Notes: a model not told the origin generated them from the letters alone. 11,678 bases of DNA from an uncultured Lachnospira sp. (GCA_947306285.1 CAMZGB010000023.1:1-11678), one strand, 5' to 3'. Counted from the stretch's first letter, positions 1-7,262 are shown. Numbers and translations are program-made.

Positions 1-338
1 CTAAGGGAACAGATGCTAAGGTTGAAGAAGTTATAAAGGGAATCAAAGATGGTTCTATCAAAGTATTTGATACTAAGTCATTCACAATCACAGGCGATAG
101 TGTTAAGGCTACAAAGGACCCTACAAAGGGTGGCATCATTGATCTAGGATTAGACAAAGGTGTAGTTACAAAGGCTACAAAAGACTTCTCATACATGGAC
201 TTCACAGCTAACCCACCTAAGGTAGTTTACAAGGGAGAAGTTAAGGATACTATTAAAGATGGTGAGTTTAGTGAATCTACACTTCGTTCTGCTCCATATT
301 TCTCATTAAGAATTGATGGAATTACAGAACTTAACTAA
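1..338 (+). CDS. BMP-family ABC transporter substrate-binding lipoprotein, C-terminal end (partial)
   Basis: An open frame enters from the left edge (first full codon at 3) and ends at TAA 336-338, giving the last 111 residues. The piece reads like the C-terminal lobe of BMP-family (PnrA/Med-like) solute-binding proteins. A GTDAKVEEVIKGIKDGSIKVF stretch, the helix-strand preceding the last domain crossing, is followed later by APYFSLRIDGITELN at the end, matching the usual 'F..RIDGI' type of ending. In this family the mature protein is a lipid-anchored extracytoplasmic receptor that delivers purine nucleosides or related solutes to a two-permease importer. The signal peptide, lipobox and ligand-pocket residues lie outside the window, so substrate cannot be judged here. 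The ATPase and both permease genes follow directly, which strongly supports the call. Confidence 0.88.
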   Translation, partial: KGTDAKVEEVIKGIKDGSIKVFDTKSFTITGDSVKATKDPTKGGIIDLGLDKGVVTKATKDFSYMDFTANPPKVVYKGEVKDTIKDGEFSESTLRSAPYFSLRIDGITELN

Positions 339-355
339 TAGTTATTGATTTATTT

Positions 356-394
356 CAAGGGAAGTTACAGATTACTGCAACTTCCCTTGTTTTA
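356..394 (+). terminator. Intercistronic terminator-like hairpin between binding protein and ATPase genes
   Basis: An 11-bp perfect stem (CAAGGGAAGTT at 356-366 with AACTTCCCTTG at 379-389) is extended by CAG/CTG (368-370 with 375-377) around an ATTA loop. It is followed by TTTTA. It begins 17 bases after the binding-protein stop codon, and the ATPase start lies 28 bases after the T-run. I see no room for a separate promoter after it. A partial terminator or 3' mRNA stabiliser, lowering ATPase and permease expression relative to the abundant binding protein, is the likely role; that role is inferred. Confidence 0.8.
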
Positions 395-421
395 CTTTTA
401 TAGGATAAGGAGAAAAGCAAA

Positions 422-1990
422 TTGGAAAATTATGCTGTTTCAATGAGAGGTGTCACCAAAGCCTTTGGAACAAAAGTAGTAGCCAATAAAGATGTAGATT
501 TCGATTTAAAGTACGGAACAATTGTTTCTTTGCTTGGAGAAAATGGTAGTGGAAAAACTACCTTAATGAATATGCTTTCAGGCATATATTTCCCAGACAA
601 AGGAACTATTTCTATTGATGGAAAAGAAGTGATGATTAAATCACCACACGATGCCATGGATTTGGGAATCGGAATGGTTCATCAGCATTTCAAGTTGGTG
701 GATGTTTTTACTGCGGCAGAAAATATTGTGCTAGGACTTAAAGAAAAAGTTAAAATGGATGAGGTGGCAGCAAGGATTAAGAAAATCTGTGATAAGTATG
801 GATTTAAAGTTGATCCAAACCAAAAAGTGTACTCTATGTCTGTGGCTGAAAAGCAGACATTAGAGATAATTAAGGTGCTTTATCGTGGCGCTAATGTATT
901 GATACTGGATGAGCCTACTGCAGTTCTTACTCCACAGGAGACTAAAAAGTTGTTTGCCGTTATGCGCAATATGAAAGAGGATGGCAAATCAATTATTATC
1001 ATTACTCATAAATTAAATGAGGTGCTTGAGATATCTGATGAGGTAGTAGTTCTTCGAAAAGGAGAATATGTGGGCACTGTAGAGAGTAGTGAAGCTACAG
1101 AAGAGAGTTTAACTGAGCTTATGGTAGGCGATAAGGTTGAGCTTAATATTAAGAGAACTGAGCCTAAAAATCCTGAACTTAGATTGAATGTTGAGAGTCT
1201 ATCTGTCACCGACAACGATGGCGTAAAAATACTTGATAACGTGTCATTTAAGGCTTACAGTGGCGAAATTTTGGGTATAGCAGGCATTTCTGGCTGCGGA
1301 CAGAAAGAACTTCTAGAGTCTATAGCAGGACTAGTTAAAACTGAAGAAAATAGTAGTGTGATTTTTACTCCAAATGATAATGAAGTTGAGCAATTAATAG
1401 GAAAGAGTCCTAAAAAGATTAGGGAGTGCGGTGTAGAACTATCATTTGTACCGGAAGATAGATTAGGTATGGGATTAGTTGGTTCTATGGGCATGCCTGG
1501 CAATATGATGCTCAGAAGTTATACGGAAGGTAATACACCTTTCCTTCAAAGAAAAAAACCGAGACATTTGTCTCATAGAATAAAAAAAGAACTAGATGTT
1601 ATGACACCTGGTATTAATACACCTGTTCGAAAGTTATCAGGTGGTAATGTTCAAAAAGTTTTAGTGGGTCGTGAAATTGCAAATGCCCCATCAGTTCTTT
1701 TGACGGCGTATGCTGTTAGAGGACTAGATATTCATACATCTTATACCATTTACAACTTACTTAACACTCAAAAAGAAGAAGGTGTGGCAGTAGTTTACGT
1801 GGGCGAAGACTTAGATGTTTTGCTTGCGCTATCTGACAAGATTCTTGTTCTTTGCGACGGAAAAGTAAATGGCCTTTTAGATGCTAGAACAACAACGAAA
1901 GAGGAAGTTGGTTTGCTTATGACAAATCTTCAAGAAAATGTTGGCAGTAAGACTGACCTTCAGGAAAATGGAGGTGAGATCAATGGCTAA
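422..1990 (+). CDS. BMP-type (nucleoside/sugar) ABC importer ATPase, two nucleotide-binding domains
   Basis: A 522-residue cytoplasmic double ATPase resembling YufO/NupA, which energises uptake by the BMP-dependent importer. Domain 1 has Walker A GENGSGKT (39-46), Q-loop Q88, Walker B VLILDE (159-164) and H-loop H196. Its signature is SMSVAEKQ (138-145) rather than the more usual LSVGEQQ. Domain 2 has a degenerate Walker A GISGCGQK (288-295), a clear LSGGN signature (405-409), and LLTAYAVRGLD (426-436) where the family usually has a P-T-R-G-L-D motif. A non-catalytic second site is normal in this family, but these substitutions are stronger than usual. The TTG start at 422 is chosen because AAGGAG (407-412) sits 9 bases upstream; the next ATG (443) has no such site. 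The last 8 bases overlap the first permease gene. Confidence 0.93.
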   Translation: MENYAVSMRGVTKAFGTKVVANKDVDFDLKYGTIVSLLGENGSGKTTLMNMLSGIYFPDKGTISIDGKEVMIKSPHDAMDLGIGMVHQHFKLVDVFTAAENIVLGLKEKVKMDEVAARIKKICDKYGFKVDPNQKVYSMSVAEKQTLEIIKVLYRGANVLILDEPTAVLTPQETKKLFAVMRNMKEDGKSIIIITHKLNEVLEISDEVVVLRKGEYVGTVESSEATEESLTELMVGDKVELNIKRTEPKNPELRLNVESLSVTDNDGVKILDNVSFKAYSGEILGIAGISGCGQKELLESIAGLVKTEENSSVIFTPNDNEVEQLIGKSPKKIRECGVELSFVPEDRLGMGLVGSMGMPGNMMLRSYTEGNTPFLQRKKPRHLSHRIKKELDVMTPGINTPVRKLSGGNVQKVLVGREIANAPSVLLTAYAVRGLDIHTSYTIYNLLNTQKEEGVAVVYVGEDLDVLLALSDKILVLCDGKVNGLLDARTTTKEEVGLLMTNLQENVGSKTDLQENGGEING

Positions 1991-3083
1991 TGTTCATGTT
2001 AAAGAACCATTTGTTCGTGTAGTAAAGAGGGATAGACTTCCAATGTGGCAAGCGTGGCTTTACAGAGCAATTGCTATTATCTTGGCACTTGGAATAGTTG
2101 ATGTGTTTGTTTATTCAATCACAGGCTTAACCCCTATTGAGACTTTGCAACTAATGGTGGAAGGATCGTTTGGAAATATTGTTTGTACTTCAGCTTCAAT
2201 AGTTTTGATTTGTAAATTGCTATTGATTGCGGTTGCTTTGGCACCAGCATTTAAGATGCAATTTTGGAACATCGGCGCCGAAGGACAAGTACTAGCGGGA
2301 GCTTTAGCCACAGCAATGGTTATGGTTTACGCAAACGGACTTCCAAACAAACTACTTATTCCACTTATGGCTATTTCGGCTATATTGGCCGGAGGTTTGT
2401 GGGGATTCTTACCGGCTATCTTCAAGGCTAAATGGGGTGTAAATGAAACTCTGTTTACTTTGATGATGAACTACGTAGCTATGAGTTTTGTGGACTTTTT
2501 CGTTAACCAAAACAAGGGCGAAAAAGCTTCAATTGGAACTTTGAATGCTGACACTGGTAAGGGTTGGCTTCCAAAGATGGGAGAGAGTATAAACTGGACG
2601 GTTATTATTATCGTCTTGGCAATTACAATTGCAATGTATATTTATCTAAAACATACAAAGCAAGGTTATGAGATTGCAGTAGTTGGTGAATCTATTAATA
2701 CTGCAAAGTATGCTGGAATTAGTGTTAAGAAGACTATTATTAGAACTATGATAATCTCTGGTGCTATTTGTGGCGTGGCAGGTTTTCTAACCGTGGCCGG
2801 CGAAGACCAATCAATTTCGAGAGGCACGGCGGGAGGATTTGGATTTACCGCGATTATTGTAGCGTGGCTTGGTAAGTTTAACACGCTAGTTATGATTGTA
2901 ATTTCTGCATTCATAATCTTTTTACAACAAGGTACAAAAGCTATTTCTGATGCTTACTCATTGGTAGGTTTTAACGAGTCTGCATCGGCGATAGTAGTAG
3001 GTTTTGTGTTATTCTTTGTCATTGGATGTGAGTTCTTTATCAATTATAGACTTTCATTCAGACACAGCAGAAAGGAGAAATAA
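1983..3083 (+). CDS. BMP-type ABC importer permease subunit 1 (YufP/NupB-like)
   Basis: A 366-residue integral membrane protein of the BPD_transp_2 family, one half of the channel of the nucleoside-type importer. Hydrophobic segments run through most of the chain, starting around residues 28-48 after a basic cytoplasmic N-terminus. The family-typical motif FWNIGAEGQ is followed by a glycine-rich GGLWGFLPAIFKAKWGVNETLFTLMMNY-type region (quoted in part from residues about 134 on) that contains the coupling segment contacting the ATPase. The ATG at 1983 is chosen over an in-frame ATG at 1938: GGAGG (1970-1974) is 8 bases upstream of 1983, and starting at 1938 would add 15 residues unlike the family and overlap the ATPase gene by 53 bases. 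With this start the overlap is 8 bases, indicating translational coupling. Confidence 0.92.
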   Translation: MANVHVKEPFVRVVKRDRLPMWQAWLYRAIAIILALGIVDVFVYSITGLTPIETLQLMVEGSFGNIVCTSASIVLICKLLLIAVALAPAFKMQFWNIGAEGQVLAGALATAMVMVYANGLPNKLLIPLMAISAILAGGLWGFLPAIFKAKWGVNETLFTLMMNYVAMSFVDFFVNQNKGEKASIGTLNADTGKGWLPKMGESINWTVIIIVLAITIAMYIYLKHTKQGYEIAVVGESINTAKYAGISVKKTIIRTMIISGAICGVAGFLTVAGEDQSISRGTAGGFGFTAIIVAWLGKFNTLVMIVISAFIIFLQQGTKAISDAYSLVGFNESASAIVVGFVLFFVIGCEFFINYRLSFRHSRKEK

Positions 3084-3085
3084 TT

Positions 3086-4069
3086 ATGGCAATGATAGTT
3101 GGATGGGTTGTGATGTCTGTTTGCTTTGGCACAGTTATTCTCTTTGGTGCTGTAGGTGAGACGATCACAGAAAAAGCTGGTAACCTTAACTTGGGTACAC
3201 CAGGTATCATGTGTATGGGTGGAGCATTCGGCTTTGCCGCCACATGTATTTACGAGACACATGTAGACAAACCAAACGCATTTGTATGTATTTTGATAGG
3301 ACTTACATCGGCGTTTATTATGGGAATGGTTGGAGGACTTATCTTTTCATTCCTAACTACTACACTTAGAGTTAATCAGAATGTAGTAGGTTTGACTTTG
3401 ACAATCTTCGGCGTAGGCTTAAGTAAGTTTGTGGCACAGTATGCTCTTCCAAAGGGCGGAGTTGTAACAAAAGTTGATTTTGCAAACAAAGTCTTTAGTA
3501 AGAGAATACCAATTCACCTTGGACCTATCGGAGATTTGTTCTTCTCATATGGTTTTATGGTATATCTTGCAATAATCATTGCGATTATTGCCACATGGTT
3601 TTTGAATAGAACAAGAACTGGTTTGAATCTAAGAGCCGTGGGCGAAAACCCAGGTACAGCTGATGCGGCTGGTATCAATGTTACAAAGTATAAATATTTG
3701 GCAACTTGTATCGGATCAGGTATTACAGCCCTTGGTGGATTGTATTATGTATTGGACTTCAACGATGGAACATGGGCTACCGCCGATGGTAACGCTATAG
3801 AGGCTGTCGCATGGCTATCAGTGGCGTTGGTTATCTTCATTAGATGGAAACCAATTAATGCGATTTGGGGAGCATACCTATTTGGTATTTGTTATTGGGC
3901 ATATAACTACTTCCCAAAGATTACGGGCATCAAGGTAAATACGGATCTTACTATGATGCTTCCATATGTTGTAACTATTATCGTTCTTATTGTTACAAGT
4001 ATTAAGCAGAAGAAGGATAACCAGGCTCCGGCAAGTCTAGGTTTGTCTTATTTCAGAGAAGACAGATAA
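3086..4069 (+). CDS. BMP-type ABC importer permease subunit 2 (YufQ/NupC-like)
   Basis: A 327-residue polytopic membrane protein, the second channel subunit of the importer. The N-terminal region has the family landmark GETITEKAGNLNLGTPGIM (residues about 24-42), which in relatives reads GE..TE+.G.LNLG.EG.M. A later segment, LNLRAVGENPGTADAAGINV, is the conserved cytoplasmic loop thought to contact the ATPase. The gene begins 2 bases after the previous stop with AAAGGAG (3070-3076) at good spacing, so it is in the same operon. No terminator hairpin is visible in the 40 bases after its TAA, so transcription may run on into proB. The end of the protein is a short basic and polar tail after the last membrane segment. 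Confidence 0.92.
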   Translation: MAMIVGWVVMSVCFGTVILFGAVGETITEKAGNLNLGTPGIMCMGGAFGFAATCIYETHVDKPNAFVCILIGLTSAFIMGMVGGLIFSFLTTTLRVNQNVVGLTLTIFGVGLSKFVAQYALPKGGVVTKVDFANKVFSKRIPIHLGPIGDLFFSYGFMVYLAIIIAIIATWFLNRTRTGLNLRAVGENPGTADAAGINVTKYKYLATCIGSGITALGGLYYVLDFNDGTWATADGNAIEAVAWLSVALVIFIRWKPINAIWGAYLFGICYWAYNYFPKITGIKVNTDLTMMLPYVVTIIVLIVTSIKQKKDNQAPASLGLSYFREDR

Positions 4070-4072
4070 TTG

Positions 4073-4101
4073 TTGAAAAATTGCACGTAAATGTGTATTA
4101 T
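4073..4101 (+). promoter_or_regulatory. Sigma-A-type promoter of proB, giving a (near-)leaderless mRNA
   Basis: A -35 box TTGAAA (4073-4078) and a -10 box TATTAT (4096-4101) are separated by 17 bases. The expected transcription start is about 4108-4110, which is 2 to 4 bases before the ATG at 4112. Neither this ATG nor the upstream in-frame ATG at 4091 has a Shine-Dalgarno sequence. The upstream ATG lies in the spacer, so a transcript from this promoter could not contain it. Confidence 0.6.
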
Positions 4102-4111
4102 ATGTACTAAT

Positions 4112-4897
4112 ATGAGCAATAAAGATTTTAAGCGTATCGTGGTGAAGGTAGGAACATCTACTTTGACGCACGAAACGGGAAAAACGAATATTCGTCAGAT
4201 GAAGAAACTAGTGGCAGTGCTTTCTGATATCGTTAATTCTGGTATTGAGGTGGCGCTGGTATCCTCTGGTTCTATTGGCGTGGGCGCTGGTAAAATTGGA
4301 ATGGAGAAACGTCCAAAGGATACTACTAGCAAACAGGCTTTGTCGACTATCGGTCAGTGCGAGCTAATGTTTATGTATGACAAGATGTTTAGCGAGTATG
4401 GACACTCGGTTGGACAGGTTCTTGTTACAAAGAGAAATGTGGAAGCCGAGGAGACTAGAACAAATCTGATTAATACATTTGAGAAATTGTTTGAGTACGG
4501 TGTTGTTCCTGTTATTAATGAGAATGATGCTATTGCTATAGAAGAGATTGTCTTCGGCGACAACGATACATTGTCGGCAATAGTGGCAAAACTTGTGGGA
4601 GCAGATGCTCTTATGATTCTCACAGATACGGATGGCCTATATGATAAAGATCCAAATGAGGATTCCGATGCGAAGATTATACCAGTGGTTGATACAATCA
4701 CAGAATCGCTCTTTGAAGTGGCTGGTGGAAGAGGTTCAAAGTTTGGAACTGGTGGAATGATTACCAAGTTAGAGGCTGCGCAGATTGCCACAGAAGCTGG
4801 TATAGATACATATGTTTGTAGCGGAGATAAGCCAGAAAACTTATACAAGATACTTGAAGGAAAACAAGTAGGAACATTATTTAAAAGTACAAAGTAA
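4112..4897 (+). CDS. proB: Glutamate 5-kinase (gamma-glutamyl kinase)
   Basis: Catalyses ATP-dependent phosphorylation of L-glutamate to gamma-glutamyl phosphate, the first and usually feedback-inhibited step of proline synthesis, in the cytoplasm. The 261 residues form an amino-acid kinase fold: KVGTSTL at 12-18 (phosphate binding), VSSGSIGVG at 51-59, NENDAI at 136-141, FGDND at 148-152, TDTDGLYDKDP at 171-181 (nucleotide site) and GTGGM at 212-216. The C-terminal PUA domain of the longer E. coli form is absent; the short form is common in Firmicutes. The start at 4112 is chosen because the protein then begins close to KRIVVKVG as in relatives, and because of the promoter position. A start at 4091 would add the cysteine-rich MCIICTN. 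proA follows after 54 bases, so the two act in series. Confidence 0.93.
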   Translation: MSNKDFKRIVVKVGTSTLTHETGKTNIRQMKKLVAVLSDIVNSGIEVALVSSGSIGVGAGKIGMEKRPKDTTSKQALSTIGQCELMFMYDKMFSEYGHSVGQVLVTKRNVEAEETRTNLINTFEKLFEYGVVPVINENDAIAIEEIVFGDNDTLSAIVAKLVGADALMILTDTDGLYDKDPNEDSDAKIIPVVDTITESLFEVAGGRGSKFGTGGMITKLEAAQIATEAGIDTYVCSGDKPENLYKILEGKQVGTLFKSTK

Positions 4898-4902
4898 TTA
4901 GT

Positions 4903-4926
4903 TGGGCATCAAGAAGTTGGTGCCCA
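4903..4926 (+). other. Intercistronic hairpin between proB and proA
   Basis: TGGGCATCAA (4903-4912) pairs with TTGGTGCCCA (4917-4926) through 10 base pairs including one G-U, closed by a GAAG tetraloop. It is followed by TAATAATATAAAG, not a T-run, so it is not a classical terminator. It starts 5 bases after the proB stop and ends 13 bases before the proA ribosome binding site. A role in mRNA processing or in setting the proB:proA ratio is possible but inferred. Confidence 0.6.
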
Positions 4927-4951
4927 TAATAATATAAAGAAGGATGAAATT

Positions 4952-6214
4952 ATGTTAGAAGAATTAGGAATTAGAGCAAAAGAAGCAGAAAAAGAATTGA
5001 TGGTGGCTAGCACTGTTGAAAAAAATGCTGCACTAAAGTCAATTGCGGATGCTTTAGTGATGAATGCAGATGAGATTATTGAGGCAAATGCTAAAGACAT
5101 TCAAAATGGAATTGATAATGGCATGAGTAAGTCACTTCTCGATAGACTTAAATTGGACCGCGAGAGAATAGAGGGAATGGCGCAGGGTGTTTTGGATGTG
5201 GTTTCACTTCCTGATCCTGTTGGACGTGTACTCAATTCATTCGAGCGCCCAAATGGTTTGAAGATTCAGAAGGTTTCGACACCACTTGGTGTTATCGGCG
5301 TGATTTTCGAGGCTAGACCTAATGTTACTTCGGATGCGGCGGCTCTAGCTCTTAAGTCTGGTAACGCAGTAATTCTTCGTGGCGGAAAAGAAGCCATTAA
5401 CTCAAATACAAAGATTGCACAGGTTATGAGACAGGCAGTTAAAGAGACTGGCATGAACGAGGATGTGATTCAGTTAGTTGAAAACACTACTCGTGAGAGT
5501 TCAACTGCGCTTATGACTTTGAATGGATATGTGGATGTTTTGATTCCACGTGGTGGTGCTGGTCTTATTCAGGCTGTAGTTAAGAATGCGACAGTTCCAG
5601 TTATTGAAACTGGAGTTGGAAACTGTCACGTATATGTGGACAGAGATGCAGATATTGATATGGCGGTTGAGATTGTATTTAATGCAAAGACAAATCGACC
5701 ATCTGTTTGTAATGCAGCTGAGAGTTTATTGATTCACAAGGATGTGGCCAAGGAAGCTTTGGTTAAGATTAAGGAAAAACTTGATGAGAAAGAAGTGGAA
5801 TTGGTAGGTGACAAAGAAGCTATTGATATTTTGAAAGATTCGAAGGCATCGGATGGTTTCGAGATAGAAGAGGCAACAGATGAAGACTGGGCTACAGAAT
5901 ACTTGGATTACAAGATGAGTGTAAAGATTGTGGATACTTTGGAGGAAGCAATTGAGCATATTTATAAATACAGTTCAGGTCATAGCGAATGTATCGTGAC
6001 CGAAAGTGAAGATAGAGCGAATGAATTTATGGACAGAGTGGACTCAGCAGCAGTTTATGTGAATGCTAGTACTAGATTCACAGATGGTGGTGAGTTTGGC
6101 TTTGGCGCAGAGATTGGTATTTCGACGCAGAAGCTTCATGCACGTGGACCAATCGGCCTTCCAGAGCTACAATCATTCAAGTATAAGGTTTATGGAACAG
6201 GACAGATTAGGTAG
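4952..6214 (+). CDS. proA: Glutamate-5-semialdehyde dehydrogenase (gamma-glutamyl phosphate reductase)
   Basis: Reduces gamma-glutamyl phosphate with NADPH to glutamate-5-semialdehyde, which cyclises to pyrroline-5-carboxylate for ProC. The 420 residues match the usual family length. Visible marks of the aldehyde dehydrogenase fold are PLGVIGVIFEARPNVTSDAA (111-130), the cofactor-side GNAVILRGGKEA (137-148), LIPRGGAGLI (197-206), VPVIETGVGNCHVYVD (215-230) and the catalytic cysteine C253 in NRPSVCNAAE. The C-terminal part has ASTRFTDGGEFGFGAEIGIS, also diagnostic. The start is supported by AAGGA at 4940-4944, 7 bases from the ATG. It follows proB with one intervening hairpin and no promoter I can defend, so it is probably co-transcribed. 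No proC is in the window. Confidence 0.96.
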   Translation: MLEELGIRAKEAEKELMVASTVEKNAALKSIADALVMNADEIIEANAKDIQNGIDNGMSKSLLDRLKLDRERIEGMAQGVLDVVSLPDPVGRVLNSFERPNGLKIQKVSTPLGVIGVIFEARPNVTSDAAALALKSGNAVILRGGKEAINSNTKIAQVMRQAVKETGMNEDVIQLVENTTRESSTALMTLNGYVDVLIPRGGAGLIQAVVKNATVPVIETGVGNCHVYVDRDADIDMAVEIVFNAKTNRPSVCNAAESLLIHKDVAKEALVKIKEKLDEKEVELVGDKEAIDILKDSKASDGFEIEEATDEDWATEYLDYKMSVKIVDTLEEAIEHIYKYSSGHSECIVTESEDRANEFMDRVDSAAVYVNASTRFTDGGEFGFGAEIGISTQKLHARGPIGLPELQSFKYKVYGTGQIR

Positions 6215-6231
6215 TTATGTAAACCAATTAT

Positions 6232-6260
6232 TTGATAAAATTGGCCAAAAATGGTAAAAT
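6232..6260 (+). promoter_or_regulatory. Promoter upstream of the lipid kinase gene, extended -10
   Basis: TTGATA (6232-6237) and TAAAAT (6255-6260) are separated by 17 bases, and the -10 is preceded by TGG (6252-6254), the extended -10 pattern TGN. The expected start of transcription is near 6267, giving a 5' leader of about 75 bases that contains the hairpin at 6275-6305. Confidence 0.65.
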
Positions 6261-6274
6261 ATTTTCAGTGACTA

Positions 6275-6305
6275 AAAAGACAGTACTATAAAGGTATTGT
6301 CTTTT
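6275..6305 (+). terminator. Terminator-like hairpin in the proA-kinase gap (proBA terminator and/or leader element)
   Basis: AAAAGACAGTAC (6275-6286) pairs with GTATTGTCTTTT (6294-6305) through 12 base pairs with one G-U, around the loop TATAAAG. The arms end in A4 and T4, which is the arrangement of an intrinsic terminator that could work in either direction. It could terminate proBA, but it lies downstream of the predicted promoter at 6232-6260, so it would also be in the leader of the next transcript. The low G+C of the stem argues for only partial termination. Confidence 0.6.
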
Positions 6306-6341
6306 GTATTTAAATACTAGTTTGACGAAGAAGGAAAAGCT

Positions 6342-7220
6342 ATGAAAAAACTATTATTTATTATCAATCCTAGAGCGGGCTTAAAAAAGAATCCTAACTT
6401 TATTGACGACGCAGTGAAAGTGTTTGAAGATGCGGGCTATAAAGTTGGAAAGAAATTCACTAAAAAGAGAGCAGATGCCACAGAGATTGCAAGAGACTAC
6501 GGAAACGAAGTAGATCTAATTGTATGTATGGGTGGCGATGGCACTCTTAATGAGGTATTTGAAGGAATGATGGAAGGTGAGGTTCGTACACCTATCGGAT
6601 ACATTCCTGCAGGTTCTACAAATGATTTTGCAAATAGCCTAGGACTTGAGACAAAACCTAAAGCAGCAGCTGAATTTATCGTTAGCCATAAGCCTAGAAA
6701 GCTAGATATGGGCGAATTCAACGGTCGTGCTTTTGCATACACAGCTTCATGTGGTATTTTTACAAAAACTTCATATGCCACATCTCAAAAGCTAAAGAAT
6801 AAACTTGGTCACGCAGCATATATATTGTCTGCGTCAAAGGAAATATTCCACGTTAGAAAACTAAGAATGAAAGTTGAGTTGGAAGACCAAGTAATTGAAG
6901 GAAACTATATCTTTGCAGCTATCAACAACGCTACAAAAGTGGGCGGAGTGATGAAACTAGATAAGGACATGGTAGAGTTCAACGACGGATTGTTTGAGTT
7001 GATGCTTATCGAGTATCCAAAGAATCCGATTGATCTAGGAAAACTAGTTGGAAAGGTTGCTAAACAGAGATTTACTGGAAAGATTACTCTTATCCAGATT
7101 GACCAGGCAAAGATTACTATCGACTCGGATGTTGATTGGTCTTTGGATGGTGAAAAAGAAAAAGGACAGAGTTATATATCATTTAGGGTTATCCCAGATG
7201 CTATAAACTTCATATATTAA
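6342..7220 (+). CDS. YegS/DagK-type lipid kinase (diacylglycerol kinase catalytic domain)
   Basis: A 292-residue soluble protein with the DAGK catalytic fold, the usual length for bacterial DgkB/YegS-like enzymes. These transfer phosphate from ATP to diacylglycerol or a related lipid at the inner face of the membrane, recycling lipid into phosphatidate. Motifs in order are FIINPRAG (6-13), the nucleotide-binding CMGGDGTLNEV (62-72), and PAGSTNDFANSLGL (89-102), where most relatives have GTTNDFA. Near the end is SDVDWSLDGE, equivalent to the family's 'DGE' segment, followed by a beta-rich terminus. The ATG is preceded by AAGGA (6331-6335) with 6 bases of spacing. It has its own promoter and is followed after 42 bases by the citrate synthase gene, so a two-gene transcript is likely. 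The exact lipid substrate cannot be told from sequence. Confidence 0.9.
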   Translation: MKKLLFIINPRAGLKKNPNFIDDAVKVFEDAGYKVGKKFTKKRADATEIARDYGNEVDLIVCMGGDGTLNEVFEGMMEGEVRTPIGYIPAGSTNDFANSLGLETKPKAAAEFIVSHKPRKLDMGEFNGRAFAYTASCGIFTKTSYATSQKLKNKLGHAAYILSASKEIFHVRKLRMKVELEDQVIEGNYIFAAINNATKVGGVMKLDKDMVEFNDGLFELMLIEYPKNPIDLGKLVGKVAKQRFTGKITLIQIDQAKITIDSDVDWSLDGEKEKGQSYISFRVIPDAINFIY

Positions 7221-7255
7221 GCGGGCGTCTTTGTCGCCTGCGGGCGACAAGGAGG
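7221..7255 (+). promoter_or_regulatory. Two competing hairpins next to the citrate synthase ribosome binding site
   Basis: Structure A pairs TCTTTGTCGCC (7228-7238) with GGCGACAAGGA (7243-7253), 11 base pairs with one G-U around a TGCG loop, and covers most of the Shine-Dalgarno AAGGAGG (7249-7255). Structure B pairs GCGGGCG (7221-7227) with CGCCTGC (7235-7241), 7 base pairs with one G-U around a 7-base loop, and leaves the site free. They cannot coexist, because both use 7235-7238. GCGGGCG occurs twice (7221-7227 and 7240-7246), competing for the same partner. The segment is much richer in G+C than its surroundings. A switch in translation is inferred, and no known riboswitch class is recognised. 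Confidence 0.5.
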
Positions 7256-7262
7256 AAGTAAA

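Noticed and set aside
1938..1982. Earlier ATG for permease 1
   Set aside because: It lies 53 bases inside the ATPase gene without a good ribosome binding site; 1983 has GGAGG at correct spacing.
4070..4111. Proline T-box or other riboswitch ahead of proBA
   Set aside because: The gap is only 42 bases and holds a promoter; there is no room for a T-box specifier stem or antiterminator.
4354..4848. Long minus-strand open frame over proB (and similar minus-strand frames at 430-657, 1255-1503, 2666-2914, 6497-6781, 9001-9567)
   Set aside because: These run opposite clear, motif-rich plus-strand genes, have no ribosome binding site or recognisable domain, and are explained by codon bias of the real genes.
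4928..4936. TAATAATAT as a -10 box for proA
   Set aside because: No -35 box or extended -10 TG at suitable spacing, and it lies too close to the ribosome binding site.
6063..6257. Plus-strand open frame crossing the end of proA
   Set aside because: It is in another frame within the well-conserved proA C-terminus, has no ribosome binding site, and overlaps the predicted promoter.
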